From the NCBI RefSeq assembly GCF_026151205.1, contig NC_087080.1:14021337-14085336 (forward strand): DNA of 64,000 nucleotides, in the 5' to 3' direction. The notes beneath the pieces are model-generated. The model ran no database searches, was not told the DNA's origin, and saw nothing but the letters and a program-made list of their open reading frames with translations. A program made the position numbers and the translations under genes. Below are positions 1 to 12,668 of this stretch, one piece after another (positions within the stretch are counted from its first letter, which is position 1; the number at the start of each line of letters is the position of its first letter). Origin of the DNA: Bolinopsis microptera. Taxonomy: Eukaryota; Ctenophora; Tentaculata; Lobata; Bolinopsidae.

Positions 1-65
1 GGTGGTTGCCAGGCATCGACAAATGAGACTATTAGCAACACTGACCTGTTATATCCTTACTACAG

Positions 66-855
66 GAATACCACACCATGTGTCGATCAATAGAGGAGAG
101 ACACGAGAAGGAGAAACAGGAGCTGAACCAGGAGGTTATAGAGATTAAAGCTCAGGTCTGTGAAGACTGATATTAGACAGCTGATCCGTCACCATTTCTC
201 AACCTTTCCCTAACTTTATGCAACCTAATGTTTGGTCCAAGATTATATTTCATTGAATTCTCATTAATTCGATTTTTATATTCCTAAGTTATTTTAAAGT
301 TTTCTTGAATTCAGTTTAAATATTTGTCAGGTGGGAGGGAAAGCGATAGACATTCCATCGGAACAGAGGCTCCGTGAATTGGAGATGGAGTTAGCTAAAA
401 CAAAACTCTGTCTGGTGAGCAGATGATTGAGCTTACATATTTAGAATTAAAATTTTATCAGGAATGATTCCAAAAAAATAGCTTTTTAATTATTCTGCAA
501 TCTGCATGTCATTGTCTTGACCCAAATAAGAAATTCAGAATTTCAAAAATGGTCTTCAAGCACATTACATTTGTCAGAAAACAATAGAGCTGCCACTACT
601 TTAAAATAAAGGGAACATTCAGGATACGTCCTGTACTCTCATATTGAACCTTTAATCTAGAATTATGTCAATGATTGCTGTCTGCCAAATTTATCAAATA
701 ATTCTCTTTTTATTATTAACTAATTGTCTAAATATCTTGCAGGTTGAAGCGAACTGTAAAGCTCAAGAATACGAACACAACTGCTCGACGCTTCGCGAAA
801 AAGTCAAGCACTACGAAACGGGGGTTATACATCAACTGACAGCAAAGCTGAAGAG
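66..855 (+). CDS. RABGAP1/RABGAP1L-like TBC protein, C-terminal coiled-coil exons (partial)
   Basis: Three exons, 66..155, 331..414 and 743..855, each after a good acceptor (TACTACAG, TTTGTCAG, CTTGCAG) and ending at a GT donor (the first, GTCTGT, is weak). They give about 95 residues with phases 0/0/2. The peptide is a charged coiled coil; its second and third exons read LRELEMELAKTKL, then VEANCKAQEYEH. This resembles the end of RABGAP1 and RABGAP1L (LARTKLQLVEAKCKIQELEHQ), which are Rab GTPase-activating proteins acting on endosomal and Golgi traffic. The TBC and PTB domains would lie upstream, outside the window. I could not identify a final exon: the array at 872 onward fills the start of the next intron, and an AG before 1094 could begin a last exon. 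Other coiled-coil TBC proteins such as the EVI5 group are a weaker alternative. Confidence 0.68.
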
Positions 856-871
856 GTGATAAACTCCCACG

Positions 872-1029
872 TGTCGAGTGATGTGACGTCACATGTCGAG
901 TGATGTGACGTCACATGTCGAGTGATGTGACGCTACATGTCGAGTTATGTGACGTCACATGTCGAGTGATGTGACGTCACATGTCGAGTGATGTGACGTC
1001 ATGTGTCAAGTGATGTGACGTCACGTTTG
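872..1029. repeat. 22-bp minisatellite carrying CRE palindromes
   Basis: Seven tandem 22-bp units with core GAGTGATGTGACGTCACA. Six of the seven keep the perfect octamer TGACGTCA, the binding site of CREB/ATF bZIP factors; the third is mutated to GACGCTAC. The array starts about 17 bases after the donor at 856 of the RABGAP1-like gene, so it lies at the 5' end of that intron. Confidence 0.9.
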
Positions 1030-2050
1030 GTCATCTTGAGCGCTTGTTGAACTTTATTGGTTTACTTTTGCAACCATAACAACATTTTTAATAGAGTTCA
1101 AATCGACCTACGCTACGGTTTGGTTGATGTGAATAGTACTTTATTTCCGAAAAATAAGGAAATTGTTGGAAATTGGAAATTTCTTGAGCCGGACTCAAGA
1201 CACCAATATTTGATATCAGTAGAAAAGAGTGATTTAGATTTTTGGTTGATAATATTTTGGATTTTTGTAATAATTGTACAGTTAATAATAAAGTTTCCTC
1301 GACAACTCTATTCTAATGTTTAGCCAAGTTCTTATTTTAGTTTCCAGTTGCTAATTGGATATGCTTTTTCGTCATCCCTGGACTATTCATTTGCATTTGG
1401 TGAACAAATTTAAACATAAATTATAGATAATTCACAGGTAACTATTGATTGATTATTAGTTATCACTCACAGATAAAAATTTCTTGGAAACAATATTAAT
1501 CATAACATACGCATGTTGCAGTTTATGATTAAAAAAATCGGTTGTCTTAGTTATCGCCACTCATATTGTTTTGAATTTCACTTACCCTTTGAATAATACA
1601 GCTTAACAGTAACTAACTTAACCAATAACCATGGTTGTACCTTTAAGATTCAACTGGAATTTTTATTGTCAAAATATTTTGAGTTTAAATGATGATATTG
1701 TATAATTGTGAATTTGTTTATGTTTTACGGCACATTATTACCACATATCCAACTTGTTTTTACTTAGTTTGAAATTGGGAAACAATGTTACGAACCAAAA
1801 AAAGTTACGAACCAAAACGCTCTGCTTAACAACTAGGTTGATGTATTTCTTATTACGTGGAGGGTCCATTAAAATATTCCCCCTCATAGGGTGGTTATTT
1901 TTCAAAGCTGCGTTGAGTTGTTCCTAAGTAACTGGCTTAGAAATGTGGACTGAGTTCATTATCACTCTAAATGGGTCGAATGTTACAATTTTAATTTTGA
2001 CATTACAAATAAAATAAACATATTGTTTGGAAAACTGTTAAGACATAACA
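1030..2050. other. AT-rich stretch without a recognisable gene
   Basis: One open frame at 1057..1323 (88 codons) has a hydrophobic C-terminal part and no family match I recognise. It is AT-rich and may be chance. No TIRs or arrays are seen here. Confidence 0.4.
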
Positions 2051-2513
2051 ATCAATGGTAAAACAAATGGTGTTGCTGTGGCATAACGAGAGCTTTGCTT
2101 GCTATGACCGCTCGCGCATATTCATAAAAGTCATTTAAACCTGGGATTAGTAAATGTACCCATATTCTCCCTAAGTTATAAATGCCTTTATTTAGCAGAG
2201 TTGAGTCGCAGTAGCGTAGCTCGACACAGTCAACCAACAATACAAAATCCAAGAGAGCAGGTAAATTCATCTGGAACAGTGAACTGCCTCCCTCTCTCCA
2301 ACACTCTCCAGACTCCAGAGCTTCTTTAGCTCTCTCCCCTAGATCTTCTCTGCTGCGCTCTCCAGGCTCACCCAGCTCCCATTTCAACAGCAAAACTTGG
2401 CTGTGGTTGTGTTTGCATGCGGTCATCTGTTAGAGCCCCTTTGCAGAACCCGAGTTGATTTGGAGTGTCCGGGCAGGCTAGACTCGTGAATCTGACCAGG
2501 CGCTATAATAGGA

Positions 2514-3600
2514 CTAGGAGTATATAGATGAGAACAGCTTGCCAACATTACTGGCAACAGCAAATGCTCTGTAATTATTTGGGTCATATATAGTTATACT
2601 GCCCTTTTTGTGCAGTGGAGTCACGACTGAAGTGCTCCAGGGGTAAACACCAAATACGAGGCATTGGTTGAACAGGTACAAGATGGCGGTCTGCATGTTC
2701 GTGTTTGAAGACTTGAGGAATTCGTTTCGGTCCTCAGACACCACTTTACCTCTTTTGAAAGAGTGTATGCAGCTTTGAAGTTCCTCAGCTGTTATATTTT
2801 GGTCGAGGGTTTTTGAGAGTTCCGACAGCAATTTGTTCCTTTTCATGCCGTCCTGAAGTTGCTGAATTCTAATTTCCTTAAAGAATTTACATAAGTTAAG
2901 CATGCCAAAGATGTCCAGCTTGCTACTTTCTGTCTTCAGCTCCTTGAGATTCTTGAATCGCCTGATTGACGCCTGATTTAATGTCAGTACAGACTTCTTC
3001 TTTTTTTTGTAAGTTTCCTGTGAGGCTGTGAAGACGACGTTTCTCATAGTACGTGACTCTAAGGTATTGACTCGAAGGGTTTTTGCCGCAAGACTTGGCC
3101 AGTCGATTTAGTTCCCGCTTGCTGTTGATGCACGAAGCATCAAACCAGGGTGCCTTGGGCTTCAGCTTCATGCGACTTTTCTTACGTCGGTATTTCTGGT
3201 GGTTATTCCTATTTTGCTTGATATTTCCATTCGGAGTAACCTTGTCAGCAACATCATTGAGAATCTTGACAATATCTTGACTTATGCGTTTTATGTCTTC
3301 TTTGTTCCTAGAATTCCTTCAATTCGGCTTGCGAACTGGGGTGTGTTTTGAGCTATAATATACGATATAGCGGAGTGGAGTTGCTTAATTTTCAGACCCG
3401 TTCCATTCATGCTTTCGGGGTGCATCTTTTAGAGATTCGGTTAACGTATCTGCGTTAGAAACAACACTTTCGTATTTTAATTTACATATGCACGGCTTGT
3501 GGTCAGAAAACTTGGTGAGATCCATGATACGAAATGAAGACACTCTTTCACGGAGGTTAGGAGTAGCAGTACAGTAGTCTACCACGCTGCTTCCATTGCA
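2514..3600 (-). mobile_element. Truncated non-LTR retrotransposon (LINE): endonuclease end and start of RT
   Basis: Read right to left, the fragment shows the C-terminal end of an APE-type endonuclease (3385..3585, with FSDHKP, the SDH catalytic motif), a linker (2923..3171, APWFDASCINSKRELNRLAK), and then the N-terminal part of a reverse transcriptase (2514..3047, VVTPLHKKGS and NNYRAFAVASNVGKL). Frames are shifted between the pieces. The RT palm YADD region is missing, so the copy is dead and truncated. The order and motifs fit the Jockey/CR1-like LINE groups. Confidence 0.8.
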
Positions 3601-3939
3601 TTATAGTTAACGGAGGTGAATTTCCCGAATATATCTCCTACCAAAGGAGTGTTAGTGGGTCTGCAAGTTGTTCTTTGCAGGTTGTGAGTATCCTAGCAGG
3701 GATCTATCCGTCAGGTGCGGCAGAACAGGAATCCAGTTCTCCTAATGCTTCAATGATAACTTGTCTAGTGAAGCTTAGTTCGTTGAATCAAGATTTCAGT
3801 CCCTGAGGTAATCCTTCTCATACATTCGTCAATATCAGCACTCACGGGGTTACTAGATCTGGTCTTCTGAAGACGCTTGGCATACGACTACGAGGAGAAG
3901 TATTTCTGGTTCTTTTTATTGCGTCGACTGCCCGGAGTT

Positions 3940-4650
3940 TTTCTTGTCAGCTCTCAAGGGTCCCTTCCTGTATGTAGTAACAAAGCAGTAAAACCTCCGT
4001 TTCCAGTCTGGGGATAAGACTCGAGCTAGGATTCATTTCCTGTAATGCCCGTATCTTAGCATTCATCTTCCTTCGTGTTCTCTTCATGACATAATGATAA
4101 ACGTGCGTATTTCCTCTTCTCTTTCTTGAGGCAATCTCAGTTGCACTGATCTCTTTCTTTGGGGGAGAACTCAAATGTCATCTGGAGTACTGTCAGCTTG
4201 AAAAATTCGAGAAAAGAGTTCAAGTCCTCGTCACAGAGTTCCCAGAGATTTACTTTTCCTTCTTTCTGTCATATTTAAGACAAGCTGAATTTCAACCAAG
4301 CTATGGTCTGATAAAGATCCACTTTTACTTCTGTGACATACCCGAAACATTTGTAAGTACAAGATCCAGGGTGTTCCCTCCTCTTGTCGACTAGTTTACG
4401 ACCTGTGTTAGAAAGTTACGATCTATACACTCTATAAAATCGTGATTCTGACACTGGCTTCACTGCTTAAATTTCCATGTCTCCAGTCTAATGTTAATTT
4501 TAATAGTTAAAATCTCCAACAACGTAGATGTCTGGCACCATTGTATTTTCTGAGATCGTATCTATTTTGGCTTTCAGTCTGTCTAGCAGGTTCTTCCAGT
4601 CTGAAGTCTCTGCTCCGGGAGGCATGTAGACAGTATAAGAGGACGAAGAC
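3940..4650 (-). mobile_element. LINE endonuclease fragment and linker
   Basis: In the - strand, around 4500..4640, an APE-type endonuclease segment can be read (YMPPGAETSDWKNLL, then VPDIYVVGDFN; GDFN is the family motif). It is followed by a broken linker at 3947..4174 (RRKMNAKIRALQEMNPSS), which is the region between endonuclease and RT in these elements. It lies between two other LINE fragments of the same orientation, so the stretch 2.5-6.9 kb is a head-to-tail pile of at least two copies. Confidence 0.65.
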
Positions 4651-4822
4651 ATTGAACACCTCTTCTTTGAGAGTGTTGGAAAGAAATGTTTACACTGTTG
4701 GAAATCTCACCGTAATAAATTTTCCAGACAAGGATGATCATGTACCTCTCGCGGAGGCGCTGTAGGGAGTAAAGATCAAGCTGCTTCAGGCGCTCCCACT
4801 CCCAGTAGCTAAGATGCTTGTA

Positions 4823-6880
4823 TCATGCTATTTTTGCAGTGAATGAGCGTTGGATCGACTCAATCATGATTATCATGTCACACTGAAGGTGAGGCGACCA
4901 GAGAGCACAACAATACTCGGTAATAGAGCAGACGTATGTCTTGAAAAGTATCACCATCGTGTCTTTGTCTCTGGTAGAGAAAGTTCTCAGTACCCATCCA
5001 GCTTTGCTCGCTGCCTCAGAGGACTTTCTTGTGATGTGTTGACGCCAGGAGAGATCACTGTCAACATACACACCGAGATCTTTCACGACATCTTAAGAAG
5101 ATATCAATGCACCAGATGGTAAAATGTAGAGTTTCTTTAGCTCAGGGTTCTTGCCATGCTGGAGAAGTTGGAACTTACTTTCGTTTAGCTCCATGTTGTT
5201 TGCTACTGCCCATCACACTACTGCACAGAGTCTTCCTGCAGAGACATTTGCAGTCGGACGGGGAGCTGATGTTTTCGTGGAGCTTGGAGTCATCAGCAAA
5301 CACTTTTACTTTGCAATATTCTACAACTAGGAACAGGTCGTTGATATACAAAATAAATAGCAGTGGGCCTAACATGCAGTGCCCTGTGGTACCCCACTTA
5401 GCACCATTATGACGAGAGATTCAATACCATCTACAGCAACATGTTGGTTTCTTCCACTGAGGAAGCTTCCCAGCCAACGGTGGGCGTTGCCCTGGATACC
5501 GTACATATGGAGCTTCTTCAGAAGTATAGCGTGGTCTACCTTATCGAAGGCTTTGCTGAAATCAAGATACAGAATATCAGCATTTTCGTCACCATCTAAG
5601 TCATCCATGATGTCTTGGACGTGGTGAAGAAGTTGAGTAAGACAGCTAATTCTTCCAGCTTGAAAGCCGTGTTGGTCGTGGTTGATGATGTCTTGAGCTA
5701 CAATTTAGTCAACCAGCTTAGCACGGACGACCCTCTCGAACATCTTTATGAGGTTGGATGTTAGAGATACCGGTCGATAGTTGGCAGCAATCGACCTTTT
5801 TCCCTTCTTAAAAAGGGGGATAATACTCTGGTTTTTGAATTTTGTAGCTTTTACACCAGAGCTTAGCGAAGCTTTCCATAGCTTGGTTGTCACAGCAGCT
5901 AGGACATTTCCACATTCCTTGAGGATTAGGACTGGGAACTTGTCAGGTTCGACTGCTGAGAAACGATTCATCGCTTTGATGCTGTCGAGGATATCTTGCT
6001 CGTTAAAGTCGATGTCTGTGATAGAATGTGGTTGCTCAATGACCTTGGACGTCCGAACTTCGGCTAGATTTGCCTTTTTGGGGTCACTGAAAGCACTCGC
6101 ATATTGCTCCTGTAAGATATTACCCATAGTGGCTGGATCAGACTGGAGCTTGTCATCACTATCCAATAGCGTCCGACGGATGCAGCAGGGGTTTTAAACC
6201 TCTCTGCGAAGGTATAAAAGGCCTTAGGATTAGTCTTGATCTTACTTAGAGCAATACAACAAGTTCTTGGGATTTTTGAAGATGCTGCGGCTTGACGATT
6301 GTGGCTATGTGAAGGTGCGTGTTTCTTGCAGATCTGCACAAGGATCCCTTCAAACATATCCCATATGCAGCATCTTGGCTAGTTGAAGGGTTGCTTAATG
6401 TCGACCAGTTTACAGTAGTGAGTTCCTTGTTGATCAAGGCCCAGTCAGCAGCATTGAAGTTGATGTCGTCAAGTGCTGTGACAGGACTGTACTGTTTCCT
6501 TGCTGGTTGCTCAAGTAGGAACTACGGGTGGAGGAGAGTACAGGTCACTATGTCGTGGTCTGATTTCTCCGTCTTTGACACTGATAAACCGTGGATTAAG
6601 TCAATGTTGTTGAAGAGGATCTGGTCAAGGATGTTTTTGTCCTTCCTAGTGGGTTCGTCGACTAGCTGCTCTAGGAAGTTTGAAGATATGAACTCCATAA
6701 AGGCTAGTCCCGAGTTCGTGTCGGAAGCCGATTTGCTGGAGTTTGGTTTGATCGACTTACTGGTTACTGGACCAGTCTACAAACGGCAAATTAAAGTCGC
6801 CTGCATTTGCAATGTGGAGCATTTTTATCTTGAGGCGGCTTCAAAGGGAGGCGTGGATTCCAGTGTGCACAGAATCTGAA
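4823..6880 (-). mobile_element. LINE fragment with most of the reverse transcriptase
   Basis: From right to left: endonuclease end (around 6560..6690, EPTRKDKNILDQ, then TEKSDHDIV); linker (6240..6440); RT N-terminus (5705..6166, SIIPLFKKGKRS and NYRPVSLTSNLIK); palm (5369..5608, YLDFSKAFDKVDH and LSGVPQGT); catalytic segment (5175..5375, GPLLFILYINDL and VFADDSKL); and thumb (4823..5086, KDLGVYVDSDLSWRQHI). FADD is the intact metal-binding motif. Several frameshifts separate the blocks, so no full ORF remains. It is a Jockey/CR1-like LINE. Confidence 0.88.
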
Positions 6881-7266
6881 AAATATTTCAATTGTTATTT
6901 TGAATAAATACAAAAAAACGGCTAGTTATTGGCAACCTTTTGAGTAAAGCAGATCCGCTCTCAGAAACTCTCCATTCTCCCAGAACAAGCAAAAACATGT
7001 TCACCTCAATAAAAACGAGCTTCAGAAAAAAAGCTTTCACTCGTCAAATCACAGGAAACTGAACAGCATTCAGCAAATGATGATAATTATAAATCGCAGC
7101 GGCCCAATTTACAGCTTGATGAGATTTGCAGCTTGTTGCTGCAACTTGGCTAACGCCACGCGGTGTCAGTGGTAAAACACCAAGTAATGGTCAACTTAAC
7201 CAGCATGTAAAAATGTAAAAGCCTACAGCCACATTTTCTGTGGTTACTAATACTATTTTTAATGAA

Positions 7267-8233
7267 TTAAACTAACCAATGGAAACAGGCCAAGAACTTC
7301 GTCTTTGCAGCATTTAAAGTTCTCTTCAAAGACGAAAGCGCCGCTCGTCCTCGGATGGTTATCCTTTTGCGCTTCTTTACTTTCTCTATTTTCCTATGGG
7401 ATTCAACATCCCGGGTGTTGATGATCACTTCTTCCTCTCCTACATCATCCTCCGAATCGCTCACGGCACCTGGCAGAAGGGTGTGCCTGCAATGATTTGA
7501 TTAATGATCATATTATTGGTGTAATGCAAATGCTTACTAACGTATCATTAAAATAAACCGTTCAAATGCTTACTGATATATCATTAAAATAAACCATTCG
7601 ATTCTGCAGCAAGATCAAATTCAAACAAACTAATAGATTGATGTAGATTAAACCAATATATTATAAATATTTAAAATGTTAGGCGATAAAACGTGGCCCT
7701 CTAATCTATAGACCTTCGCATAACAAAACAATAAACATTTACCTTGATGTTGCAGACATCGTAGATGTCGTAACGTTCGACATAGTCGAGTCTGGCCTGA
7801 GGCCTAAATACTCTTCAAGTTCGTGAATCTTTTTCCATTCGTTTGCCAGGTGCTCCTTTTTGAGTTCCACTATAGGTTGTAATAGTATTAGTTTAATGAG
7901 TACAAAATTCGATCAAGGATTACTAAAAGCTACTACAATTTGAAAGTACGATAAATTTCAGAATTCAACAATTTCACATTGATGATAATAAAAATGAGAA
8001 TGTAGCTTAGTACCTGACTCTTGGGAACTTTTTGCCAGCTCTGGGGCTGTTCTCTGCCTCCTGGGATGGGCAGACCTTGGTCGAGGTGGTTTGACGCTGG
8101 TGAAAACAGCAGGTCTTCCTGTCGCCAACACAGGGCTGTTGATGGGTCTTCCTTTGTTGGCTGTGCTTGTAGTCTTAATCGGTCGACGGAGGCGTTCCAG
8201 CAAAAGCTGAACACTGAGCATTTTGAAAACCAT
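7267..8233 (-). CDS. Unrecognised basic protein, three exons
   Basis: The exons 8014..8233, 7743..7869 and 7267..7486 join with matching phases (1, then 2) into a 188-residue reading frame. The start ATG at 8231..8233 has a good context (AAAACCATGG). The product is strongly basic. The N-terminal third is rich in Arg, Pro, Ser and Thr (PRPRSAHPRRQR); the middle is a short helical segment (KKEHLANEWKKIHELEEYLG); next comes an acidic patch (SDSEDDVGEEE); the end is Lys/Arg-rich (RKIEKVKKRKRITIRGR). I do not recognise the family. Acid-then-basic clusters fit a nuclear or microtubule-associated protein, but that is a guess. It sits between LINE debris and repeats with no recognisable partner. Confidence 0.5.
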
Positions 8234-8399
8234 GGTTTTCTCCTTTTTTAACTTGTCCTTTTTCCTGCTGTTTCCTTTTTTCTGATTCTTCTTGGTCTTT
8301 TTTGCTAACGTGTTATGAATATGATAATGATAACTGAAGTTGCACGTGCTGACTGCACAACTTGTGAACATCGATGTGTCCTCATGGCAACGACCGTCG

Positions 8400-9280
8400 G
8401 ATGTCGTTGGCGTACATGCCCACGTTCCTGAATAGCCTGCGCAAAGTTATTTTGCGAGATATTCTATATGAGGCGGCGCGGCGCGCTCGGCCTGTCACTT
8501 CGACATCATAACATCAGCTGTTTCTCAGAAACTTCAACAACCTGTGCTCTCATATATCAGCCGCAGCAAATTTAGGTAGGGGACTGATTACTGGTTTGAT
8601 ATGATGCATATATATGATGCAATATTTAACGGGTGATACTCGTAAAATATCTGTTCCATATATTAACGGTTGATACTTGTAAAATATCTGTTCCATATAC
8701 AATATATTATATACCGTCGACGAGTCCAACTCGGCGCGCGTCCTGGTATAAGGTTGTACAAACCTACAATGCAATATAAACTCTTTTAGTTTGTTGTGTT
8801 AAGTAACTATACTTATAGTCGGCTAGTATTATGATAAAGAAAGTTACTGAATTGTGAATTCCAATCTGTATTTCAGAGAGAAGTATAATGTGTGATACCG
8901 GACCAAGTTTATCCTAGCTGTCACCCTATTCTTTGCATTAGAAGACGTATTTATTGGTATTTGTTTCGGACCTAATTTAATTTAACTGGAAATTGCGTGA
9001 ACGGACGTAATTCTGAACAAACATTAAAATGATCAAACCTGAAAAAATCCGACATTTTTTTCATTTTCATATCAATTTTAGTAATCTTGAATCTTCTGGC
9101 ATATTCCAATTCAACTTTAAATAATGTTCATATTATATCTTAATTATTTGCACTTGCAAAGAAAATATGCTAACACATAAATAATGTAACTACTAAGTAC
9201 TAACTATTCAATCCATTTACAATTCCACTACTATGTCTATACTAATGTGCGATGACTTTCCTCAATACTGATAGATCAAT
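8400..9280. other. Intergenic, AT-rich, short local repeat only
   Basis: About 8620..8700 holds two copies of a roughly 40-bp unit (GATACTCGTAAAATATCTGT type). At 8717 the string ACCGTCGACGAGTCCAACT recurs near 60122 followed by a similar GACGCGCG end, so both mark a dispersed repeat edge. No gene is seen. Confidence 0.4.
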
Positions 9281-10210
9281 TGCGAAGATAATATAAAAAT
9301 GAGAGTGTTCCCGAAATTCCAGTTTATATTTGAGAATCCATGTTGTGGATCTTATTTTTCACATTGCAGATGGTTTTTTCTTCATAATTCTACAACTGTT
9401 GTCGTGACCAAAGTTGGCATGATATTAGGAAGTCTCATTGTCAGGGCCCGTAGACTCAGAATCAATCTTCCCCTTAAGCGAACTCGAAGGTTTCACAATG
9501 ACAGGCCTGAAAAAGACGATTTAGTTTTATTGATACTGGTAAGGATGATGATTAATCAATGAAATCATTTTACACTCGACTGTCACGTGACTTTTTTAAC
9601 CAGTTCTCGAGGTGGTCCTGAATAACTTTTCGAAACCCTAACCCTCTAATCTGATCCCAACCCTAACCCTAACCCTAGCAATCTAGCATACTCATAGATC
9701 GCGACTATGGGATTCGCCCTTCGGATGCAGCAACGCGCAAAAAACCTTAACTTGTCCTCTGGGACATGATATATAATAATATATAATTATAAATAAACTT
9801 AATCCAGTTCATATATTCGAGCCCAATCTCTGCACCAGGGAGAGCCATGATTAAATTTTAGAATTAAAGGCGGACGTAGAATTTTAGTTTTACTATGGAG
9901 GACCAGGTGGAACTGTTGCCCAACAAACAAACAAACAAACAAACAGACATAAATCGCTCTTGCTTAAAGTTAATGTTACCATTGCAGTTTCTGTTATCAT
10001 TCATGGTCGATGATAAATTACTCTACACTCGACTATTACTTTGAGTACTTCCATAGACACGTTCTTTAGAGGGACGATTTAAAACCCCAACCCTTACGAT
10101 AAATGAGACCAACTTTTTTAATTTTATGATGTCAAGTCCAAAGTCACATGATTGAAACAGTTTTTGCTGATAACTCACGAAGGGAGTATTTTAACCCTAA
10201 CTGTCCACAG
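9280..10210. repeat. Left half of a dispersed repeat
   Basis: Positions 9290..9560 match 26490..26720 (shared GAGTGTTCC, GAAATTCCAGTTT, TTTGAGAATCC). Positions 9890..9965 match 26980..27060 (TACTATGGAGGA, CAGGTGGAACTGTTGCCC). The repeat breaks at 10211 where the giant inverted repeat begins, and its continuation appears after 22277. A short run of CCCTAA motifs (about 9634..9679) and a CAAA tetranucleotide run (9926..9950) lie inside. Confidence 0.65.
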
Positions 10211-10229
10211 GAGGAGCTAAGTGCAAAGA

Positions 10230-10370
10230 AACTGTCACTAACTGCTACAAACTGCCACTAACTGCCACAAACTGCCACTAACTGCCACAAACTGCCACTA
10301 ACTGCCACAAACTGCCACTAACTGCTACAAACTGCCACTAACTGCCACTAACTGCCACTAACTGCTACAA
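10230..10370. repeat. Subterminal 10-bp minisatellite, left arm
   Basis: Tandem ACTGCCACTA / ACTGCCACAA units, about 14 copies. An inverted block of the same unit lies at 11005..11056. The 620 bases between them (10385..11004) have no partner in the right arm. Confidence 0.9.
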
Positions 10371-11140
10371 TCGCGCCCACGCATTTGCGCGCGACAGTAG
10401 CAGTTAGTGTAGGGGGTGCACGATAAAAATAAACTTGCTCGGATTTTAAAAATTTTTGTACCACTGTTTTCTAGAGACTGTGAGAATTTTCACAATACCA
10501 AATTTGTCATACCTTTTTGGAAAGATCAGTGAGTTTCGCCTAGGTGCCATATTCGATGGTGCGCGGCTTTTGGAGCAAAAGCAGCTGTAAAAGTCGCGTA
10601 ATTTGACCAAATTCGTCCAAATTTGACCATTTTTGTCGTATTATTCGGATATATCTTCAGTTCCTTAAATGGGATCATTCTGGAAATTGGCGACGACCTT
10701 CCAATAGGGCTTTCACAACTGTCCGAAAAATTTGGTGGATATCGGAGTTGATATAGTGATCAAAATGGGGCAAAATACGCTGCTTTTAGCTGTAACATAA
10801 TGTTTGATGGTTGGATATGCTTTAAATTTTTCGGACACTTTCCTTGTAAGTCTATGAGTAAGCTTACCAATTTTTGTTGCAATTGGAGGTCGGGAAGGAT
10901 ACTCAATATCTATTTGTTTGAAGAAAATTGTGCTGGCCGAAATTAGCGCTAAAAAACCATCCTACAGTCGGCACGCGCGGCTCACTGTCGATAGCGCACT
11001 ACCTAGTTAGTGGCAGTTAGTGGCAGTTAGTGGCAGTTAGTAGCAGTTAGTGGCAGTTTTTATGCGCGTCGGGATTTCAAATCGAGCGCTCATTAATTTT
11101 TATAATAGCAAGTCCGCAGCGTTTAGAGCTGCATTGTTGA

Positions 11141-11219
11141 TTATTGGGCAGCGCTCAGCCTGTCATTCCGCCGAATCTCTATTCATTAATGAACATGATA
11201 GCCTGAGGTTCCCAGGTAA
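11141..11219 (+). mobile_element. Short MITE, TTACYTGGG family
   Basis: A 79-bp copy running from TTATTGGGCAGCGCTCAGCC to CCCAGGTAA, with the family core CCTGTCATTCCGCC. No target-site duplication is recognisable at this copy. Confidence 0.75.
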
Positions 11220-12527
11220 CATTTTTGACTAAACCAGACTGTGCACGTTGTGCTAGAAGTAGATGTCAAATGTTGCAGATAGCGTATACGTTTTTTAAAA
11301 CTATGTTTTAATTTGATTTGACTTGACTTAACTTGTAGTAAACGGTCGGCCGTTTTACAACACGGCAATATGACTGCTTGTGTTAGTTTCGACACTAAAT
11401 ATTTTGTTCTCGCTGCATGAGTATATAAATGTTTGATATGAATTATGAAATGAGAAGTCGTGTATTATGTAATATAATAGATTCAGAAGACTCGTAAATG
11501 TGCAAGTATATGAATATTTATATTATATCATATCCATTGAATTATATTCATGGGACCAGCAAAAGCTCACAGCTAACAGCATTTATTTTTATTTATGATA
11601 AGATGATAAGTTCATTATGAGCAATTTTTAATTTAGTTCGTATCAGGCTAGGAGTCTAGTAATCGAGTTTTATTTGTTAATAAAAAAAACTTCTCTACGG
11701 TATTAGGAAAACTGCTGTGATAGACCGGAGCGCAGCAAAAAATTTAATAGCTTGTCCTGGACCGAATTCTACCAAATATTTACTACAAGTATGACACTTT
11801 TCGGATTTAGAAGGGTGCTGTCCAGACTATGAGTATGTTAACGGTGCGCGGTGATATCATTGAAGCTAAAGTCGGCACTAAAAATTAAAGTAAATATACC
11901 TCACGCCACACACTAATTGCATACGTTTGTAATTTTATTGTCTCTTATCAGCTTGCTTATTTCTCCTACCCGAACGCCTAACGGAGAGATTACTTTGTTA
12001 TTTTACGTATCTGACAGGTAAAAATTAATAACAATAAATTTCACCTACTGAACGTATTCATAATAGAAAAGTTGCTAGTTTGGTTCTCCACCGTGCAATA
12101 GGATCTGTTTCACGTTCGGTTCACTCTTTAAGATAAAAGCCTCTAATCGATGATTTTGCCCTTATAGCTTAGTTGTACTTGTAGTGAATTCGTACGGAAC
12201 GTTCACTAAAAATAGTTTGTGAACGCGTTCGCTAAAAGATTTTAACGTTTGGAACATAAGGAACGTTAAAACAGGGCCTCCACGGATTAAAACAGTTTTG
12301 TGCGGAGAAAGAAGTGAAGAGAGTACGAAGCCAAAGAGTTCTCCGACAATTGTTCCAGCCAGCCTCACCGCAGCAACGCCAACAGCAAGCAGGAACTTAT
12401 CCTAATCCATGCAACCTATACAACGCTGACCAAGAATGGACACAGGACATGCCACGGTACCACTATAATATTTGCTTTGATTCTCCGTGATACTGATAGC
12501 ACTAGCAGTAGCAGAATTTGCTGCTTG

Positions 12528-12668
12528 TAATTCCTGGGCGTTGCTAAACCTGTCATTCCGCCCTATCTGCTATAGACATATTTTAATCGCCATAATATGT
12601 TCAATGTTAAATCAATGTGTTTAACTTAATAAATGCAAAAGCCTGAGCGAGGTACCGTACCCAGGTAA
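12528..12668 (+). mobile_element. Diverged TTACYTGGG-family MITE inside the left palindrome arm
   Basis: It runs from TAATTCCTGGGCG, through CCTGTCATTCCGCCC, to CCCAGGTAA. Its inverted counterpart is in the right arm at about 21088..21230, so this insertion predates formation of the palindrome. Confidence 0.6.

Noticed and set aside
8717-8740. Possible ribozyme-like core around GTCGACGAGTCC
   Set aside because: The hammerhead CTGATGA and GAAA core elements are absent; the shared string with about 60122 is better read as a dispersed-repeat edge.
9634-9679. Telomere at the CCCTAA motifs
   Set aside because: Only a few imperfect copies flanked by ordinary sequence; interstitial at most.
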